Below, in pieces: positions 60,300 through 64,000 of a stretch of DNA of 64,000 bases. The stretch comes from Streptomyces avermitilis MA-4680 = NBRC 14893 (lineage in GTDB: Bacteria; Actinomycetota; Actinomycetes; Streptomycetales; Streptomycetaceae). The translations under genes and the position numbers were made by a program. Within the stretch, counting starts at the first letter, position 1, and every line of letters begins with the position of its first letter. Under the pieces are notes generated by a model that was not told where the DNA came from, made no database searches, and saw only the letters and a program-made list of their open reading frames with translations. The DNA is taken from positions 6,448,001 through 6,512,000 of the forward strand of contig NC_003155.5 of the NCBI RefSeq assembly GCF_000009765.2, read 5' to 3'.

Positions 60300-61964
60300 T
60301 TGGCTGAGTTCATTTACACCATGCGCAAGACGCGCAAGGCGCACGGCGACAAGGTGATTCTCGACGACGTCACCCTGAACTTCCTGCCGGGTGCGAAGAT
60401 CGGTGTGGTCGGTCCGAACGGTGCCGGTAAGTCCACCGTTCTCAAGATCATGGCGGGCCTTGAGCAGCCCTCCAACGGTGACGCGTTCCTGTCGCCCGGC
60501 TACACGGTCGGCATGCTGCTCCAGGAGCCGCCGCTCGACGAGTCCAAGACCGTTCTGGAGAACGTCCAGGACGGCGCCGCCGAGATCATGGGCAAGCTCA
60601 AGCGCTTCAACGAGGTCGCCGAGCTGATGGCGACCGACTACTCGGACGCGCTCCTGGAGGAGATGGGCAAGCTCCAGGAGGACCTGGACCACGCCAACGC
60701 GTGGGACCTGGACGCTCAGCTGGAGCAGGCCATGGACGCCCTGGGCTGCCCGCCCGGCGACTGGCCGGTCACGAACCTCTCCGGTGGTGAGCGCCGCCGT
60801 GTCGCGCTGTGCAAGCTGCTGATCGAGGCCCCCGACCTGCTGCTCCTCGACGAGCCCACCAACCACCTGGACGCCGAGTCCGTGCAGTGGCTGGAGCAGC
60901 ACCTCGCGAAGTACGACGGCACCGTCGTCGCCGTCACCCACGACCGGTACTTCCTCGACAACGTCGCGGGCTGGATCCTGGAGCTCGACCGTGGCCGCGC
61001 CATCGGCTACGAGGGCAACTACTCCGTCTACCTGGAGAAGAAGCAGTCCCGCCTCAAGGTCGAGGGCCAGAAGGACGCCAAGCGCGCCAAGCGGCTCAAG
61101 GAAGAGCTCGAGTGGGTGCGGTCCAACGCCAAGGGCCGGCAGGCCAAGTCCAAGGCGCGTCTGACCCGCTACGAGGAAATGGCCGCAGAGGCCGACAAGA
61201 TGCGGAAGCTGGACTTCGAGGAGATCCAGATCCCGCCGGGCCCGCGCCTGGGCTCCATCGTGGTCGAGGTGAACAACCTCTCCAAGGCCTTCGGGGAGAA
61301 GGTTCTCATCGACGACCTCTCCTTCACGCTGCCGCGTAACGGCATCGTCGGTGTCATCGGCCCCAACGGTGCCGGCAAGACCACGCTCTTCAAGATGATC
61401 CAGGGCCTGGAGACCCCGGACACCGGCACGATCAAGGTCGGCGAAACCGTCAAGATCTCGTACGTCGACCAGAGCCGCGAGAACATCGACCCGAAGAAGT
61501 CCCTGTGGGCCGTGGTCTCGGACGAGCTGGACTACATCAATGTGGGCCAGGTCGAGATGCCCTCGCGTGCGTACGTCTCCGCCTTCGGCTTCAAGGGCCC
61601 GGACCAGCAGAAGCCGGCCGGTGTCCTCTCCGGTGGTGAGCGCAACCGCCTCAACCTGGCGCTGACCCTCAAGCAGGGCGGCAACCTGCTGCTCCTCGAC
61701 GAGCCGACCAACGACCTCGACGTGGAGACGCTGTCCTCGCTCGAGAACGCGCTGCTCGAGTTCCCGGGCGCCGCGGTGGTCGTCTCCCACGACCGTTGGT
61801 TCCTCGACCGGGTCGCCACGCACATCCTCGCCTACGAGGGTGACTCCAAGTGGTTCTGGTTCGAGGGCAACTTCGAGTCGTACGAGAAGAACAAGGTCGA
61901 GCGGCTCGGCCCGGACGCCGCGCGTCCGCACCGCGCCACCTACAAGAAGCTGACTCGGGGCTGA
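60300..61964 (+). CDS. ettA: ABC-F protein, energy-dependent translational throttle EttA
   Basis: The product is 554 residues with two ABC ATPase domains: G-P-N-G-A-G-K-S-T and G-P-N-G-A-G-K-T-T, signatures L-S-G-G-E-R-R-R and L-S-G-G-E-R-N-R, and D-E-P-T-N-H-L-D / D-E-P-T-N-D-L-D. The charged P-site tRNA-interaction linker lies between them, and there is no membrane domain. EttA binds the ribosomal E site and gates the first peptide bond according to ATP/ADP. The start is TTG 60300 (M-A-E-F-I-Y-T-M-R-K), with only a weak ribosome site. Confidence 0.94.
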   Translation: MAEFIYTMRKTRKAHGDKVILDDVTLNFLPGAKIGVVGPNGAGKSTVLKIMAGLEQPSNGDAFLSPGYTVGMLLQEPPLDESKTVLENVQDGAAEIMGKLKRFNEVAELMATDYSDALLEEMGKLQEDLDHANAWDLDAQLEQAMDALGCPPGDWPVTNLSGGERRRVALCKLLIEAPDLLLLDEPTNHLDAESVQWLEQHLAKYDGTVVAVTHDRYFLDNVAGWILELDRGRAIGYEGNYSVYLEKKQSRLKVEGQKDAKRAKRLKEELEWVRSNAKGRQAKSKARLTRYEEMAAEADKMRKLDFEEIQIPPGPRLGSIVVEVNNLSKAFGEKVLIDDLSFTLPRNGIVGVIGPNGAGKTTLFKMIQGLETPDTGTIKVGETVKISYVDQSRENIDPKKSLWAVVSDELDYINVGQVEMPSRAYVSAFGFKGPDQQKPAGVLSGGERNRLNLALTLKQGGNLLLLDEPTNDLDVETLSSLENALLEFPGAAVVVSHDRWFLDRVATHILAYEGDSKWFWFEGNFESYEKNKVERLGPDAARPHRATYKKLTRG

Positions 61965-61966
61965 TC

Positions 61967-62377
61967 TTGCGGCACATCTACCGCTGCCCGCTGCGCTGGG
62001 CGGACATGGACGCGTACGGCCACGTCAACAACGCGGTCTTCCTCCGCTACCTGGAGGAAGCACGTATCGACTTCCTGTCTCCCCCCGGCAAGCAGTTCAA
62101 GCAGGGGTCCGTGGTGGCGCGCCACGAGATCGACTACAAGCGGCAGCTGGTCCACCGGCGCGAGCCGGTGGACATCGAGCTGTGGATCACGGAGATCCGA
62201 GCGGCGTCGTTCACGATCACCTATGAGGTCAAGGACGCGGATCAGCTCTACGTCCGGGCCGCGACGGTGGTCGTGCCGTTCGACTTCGAGGCGCAGCGGC
62301 CGCGCCGGATCACCGCCGAGGAACGGGAGTTCCTGGAGGAGTACCGGGACGACGTGACCGAGACCGTCGCGGCATGA
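61967..62377 (+). CDS. acyl-CoA thioesterase, 4HBT/YbgC family
   Basis: The product is 136 residues with the hotdog fold. The active-site motif W-A-D-M-D-A-Y-G-H-V-N-N has the catalytic Asp. TTG 61967 begins two bases after the ettA stop and gives the family-length protein; longer starts run through ettA. It hydrolyses an acyl-CoA of unknown chain. It overlaps the next gene by four bases (ATGA). Confidence 0.88.
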   Translation: MRHIYRCPLRWADMDAYGHVNNAVFLRYLEEARIDFLSPPGKQFKQGSVVARHEIDYKRQLVHRREPVDIELWITEIRAASFTITYEVKDADQLYVRAATVVVPFDFEAQRPRRITAEEREFLEEYRDDVTETVAA

Positions 62378-63069
62378 CCGTCCTGTACCTGGCCGACGAG
62401 GGGGAGGCGGCGGACCTCGCCGCCTTCCTCGCCCGGCTGATCCACTACGACCGCGGGGCGGCGGTGCGGCTTCAGGCGTCCGGGACCGCGCTGGCGGTCT
62501 TCGGACGGCCGCCGTCCTTCGACGTCCTCGCGATCCGGACGGCGCGGCTCGGCAAGCCGTACGAGGACGGCCTCGACGTCTCGCTCGATGTGACCGTCTC
62601 GGCCGGTGAACTCCTGGAGTCCATCGACGAGTCGGCGGCCACGGCCGTCGTGCCCGCCGCGGTCACCGGGCCGCCGTGGGCCGGACTGCTCCCGCCCCGG
62701 GGCGGCTGGCAGCCGGAGCCCGGACTGCCCGCGCCGGACGCGCTGCGGGCGACGGTGGCCGCCGCGGTGAGCGAATTCCGCTCCCGCACCCAGCAGTTGC
62801 CGCCCGAAGGACGTACCCGGGCCGAACTCGACCGGATCGGGCGGGAGATCTGGTCCCGGACGCTGGGCGACACACGCCTCCCGGTGCGGGCCGCGCACGC
62901 GGCTCAGTCGCTGGGTTTCCTACGCCCTGCACCGGGCGGCACGAGCACGCCCGACGAGGCGCCGCTCGGGCTTTTCTCGTCGGGCGCGTGGCTGCGGCTG
63001 CGTACGCCGTACGGATCGATCGCGGTCCGCAGGGCGGGCCTCGGCGCGCTGGACGTCAGCGTCCGCTGA
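62374..63069 (+). CDS. conserved actinobacterial protein of unknown function
   Basis: The product is 231 residues, soluble, with no recognised domain. The N-terminal half is alpha/beta (V-R-L-Q-A-S-G-T-A-L-A-V-F), and the C-terminal part has many Arg and Ser and a short R-L-R-T-P-Y-G-S-I-A-V. It is translationally coupled to the thioesterase and is the third gene of an ettA-thioesterase operon. I can give no function. Confidence 0.8.
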   Translation: MTVLYLADEGEAADLAAFLARLIHYDRGAAVRLQASGTALAVFGRPPSFDVLAIRTARLGKPYEDGLDVSLDVTVSAGELLESIDESAATAVVPAAVTGPPWAGLLPPRGGWQPEPGLPAPDALRATVAAAVSEFRSRTQQLPPEGRTRAELDRIGREIWSRTLGDTRLPVRAAHAAQSLGFLRPAPGGTSTPDEAPLGLFSSGAWLRLRTPYGSIAVRRAGLGALDVSVR

Positions 63070-63097
63070 CCAGGCCGCACCAGGAGCGGGCCGGGCG

Positions 63098-63502
63098 TCA
63101 GCTCTCCGTGTTCACCATCGAGGCCGCGGCGTACGTCAGGTAGTTCCACAGCGTGTGCTCGTGCTCCTCGGAGAGGCCGAGCTCGTCGACGGCGACCCGC
63201 ATGTGCTTGAGCCAGGCGTCGTGCGCGGCCCGGTCGACGGCGAAGGGGGCGTGGCGCATCCGCAGCCGGGGGTGGCCGCGCTGCTCGCTGTATGTCGTCG
63301 GGCCGCCCCAGTACTGGATCAGGAACAGCGTGAATCGCTCCTCGGCCGGACCCAGGTCCTCCTCGGGGTACATGGGCTTCAGCAGCGGGTCCCCGGCGAC
63401 GCCCTCGTAGAAACGGTGGACAAGACGCCGGAAGGTCTCCTCGCCGCCGACCTGCTCGTAGAAGGTCTGCTCCTGAAGCGTGCCGCGCCGAATCTCATTC
63501 AC
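63098..63502 (-). CDS. glbO: truncated haemoglobin, group II
   Basis: The product is 134 residues. The trHbO marks are present: Y-E at CD1 region, Trp G8 in Q-Y-W-G-G-P, proximal His in R-M-R-H-A-P-F and the F-Y-E-G-V-A-G-D-P-L-L-K-P-M-Y start. It binds O2 or NO, probably for redox or NO defence. It is convergent with the hypothetical gene upstream and divergent from the methyltransferase. Confidence 0.95.
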   Translation of the reverse strand: MNEIRRGTLQEQTFYEQVGGEETFRRLVHRFYEGVAGDPLLKPMYPEEDLGPAEERFTLFLIQYWGGPTTYSEQRGHPRLRMRHAPFAVDRAAHDAWLKHMRVAVDELGLSEEHEHTLWNYLTYAAASMVNTES

Positions 63503-63653
63503 CCGTCCATGGTCTCAGACGCGGTGACCGAGGACTGAAGGCTTAGGACCAGCGGTCTCAGGAGGGGAGAGGCGCACCCGGTCCGAGGCGCCGGTTCCGG
63601 ATCCGTCGGGTGTGGCGCTCGCCTCACGGCGTCTGCCGCAGCACAGTGGAGAC

Positions 63654-64000
63654 ATGAGCGCGCACGCACTCGACCACGACCTGGAGGCCCTCGCCGCGTC
63701 GGCGCGGGCGGTACTTCTGCGCGAGATCGACGCGAGCGGGGCCTGGGATGCCGATCCGCGGTGGCGGGAGGCGTTCGAGACGGTCCCGCGCCACCTCTTC
63801 GTGCCGTACTACTACGCGGGCGCCGTCGGCGGCTACGAGCGCCTGTGGCGCGACAGCCCCGACCCGCGCGCCCGGGAGCGCTGGGTGCGCGGCGCGTACG
63901 CCGACGCCCCGCTGGCGACCCGGGTGCGCGACGGGGAGCTGGTGTCCTCCAGCAGTCAGCCCTCCCTGATGGCGAAGATGCTCGTCGAGTTGGACGTGCG
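63654..64000 (+). CDS. protein-L-isoaspartate methyltransferase-like protein, 5' part
   Basis: The frame from ATG 63654 stays open to the window end (115 codons) and is cut there. It reads F-E-T-V-P-R-H-L-F-V-P-Y-Y-Y, then G-E-L-V-S-S-S-S-Q-P-S-L-M-A-K-M-L, the substrate-site segment of the PCMT family just before its SAM-binding motif. Such proteins methylate isoaspartate or, in actinobacteria, act in peptide maturation. Which applies cannot be told without the rest. GTGGAG precedes the ATG closely. Confidence 0.8.
   Translation, partial: MSAHALDHDLEALAASARAVLLREIDASGAWDADPRWREAFETVPRHLFVPYYYAGAVGGYERLWRDSPDPRARERWVRGAYADAPLATRVRDGELVSSSSQPSLMAKMLVELDV

Overview
The window is high-GC actinobacterial DNA and looks like the core chromosome of a Streptomyces. 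The evidence is GTG/TTG starts, ATGA/GTGA-coupled operons, a melC1-melC2 tyrosinase pair, dynamin-like GTPases beside a second SSB, chaplin-type sequence and sortase-anchored proteins. From memory (not checked), the gene order resembles the S. coelicolor interval from gltA down to ssbB, where rodlin and long-chaplin genes lie between mmsA and melC.

Layout. (1) 0-1.2 kb: a LacI repressor with two operator palindromes. (2) 1.4-8.1 kb: a type VII-like polymorphic toxin locus. It has three small helical WXG/ESAT-6-like genes, a 900-residue toxin with a C-terminal PD-(D/E)XK-like nuclease, a coupled immunity gene, and a tandemly duplicated immunity plus YwqK-like module whose second copy is eroded. 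(3) 8.2-20.1 kb: recD2, citrate synthase gltA, a copper-export pair copZ-copA under a CsoR-type operator, a divergent TetR/MMPL transporter pair, a zinc alcohol dehydrogenase and a tiny HTH protein. (4) 20.4-28.1 kb: a heptad minisatellite, then the myo-inositol catabolic genes (iolE divergent from iolC-aldolase-iolB-iolD-mmsA), closed by a strong terminator. (5) 28.3-33.4 kb: an amino acid permease, then an extracytoplasmic hydrolase fused to an ABC ATPase, with its permease.

(6) 33.4-39.2 kb is the most unusual stretch. Four near-identical small secreted two-cysteine proteins stand in tandem, each with its own copy of the upstream block and a hairpin terminator. A diverged fifth member, a low-GC zinc-ribbon gene carrying a TTA codon and a sortase-anchored repeat protein follow. 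The repeat protein starts like a long chaplin but lacks the cysteine core of the chaplin domain. (7) 39.4-50.4 kb: a Wzx/Wzy-type exopolysaccharide operon on the minus strand (initiating transferase, two glycosyltransferases, polymerase/ligase, MurJ-type flippase, chain-length protein, deacetylase, CelD-type acyltransferase), facing a secreted GH26-like hydrolase. (8) 51-53.6 kb: a small secreted protein, melC1-melC2 and tRNA-Arg(TCT). (9) 53.9-64 kb: dynA-dynB-ssbB, a thioester-domain surface protein with an LAETG anchor, ettA, a thioesterase, a conserved hypothetical gene, truncated haemoglobin glbO and the start of a methyltransferase that runs off the window.

Taken together, 33-60 kb is a surface and development region: small secreted proteins, two sortase substrates, a polysaccharide, melanin synthesis and sporulation-septum GTPases. 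The toxin locus and the small-protein array are the two places where recent duplication can be read directly.
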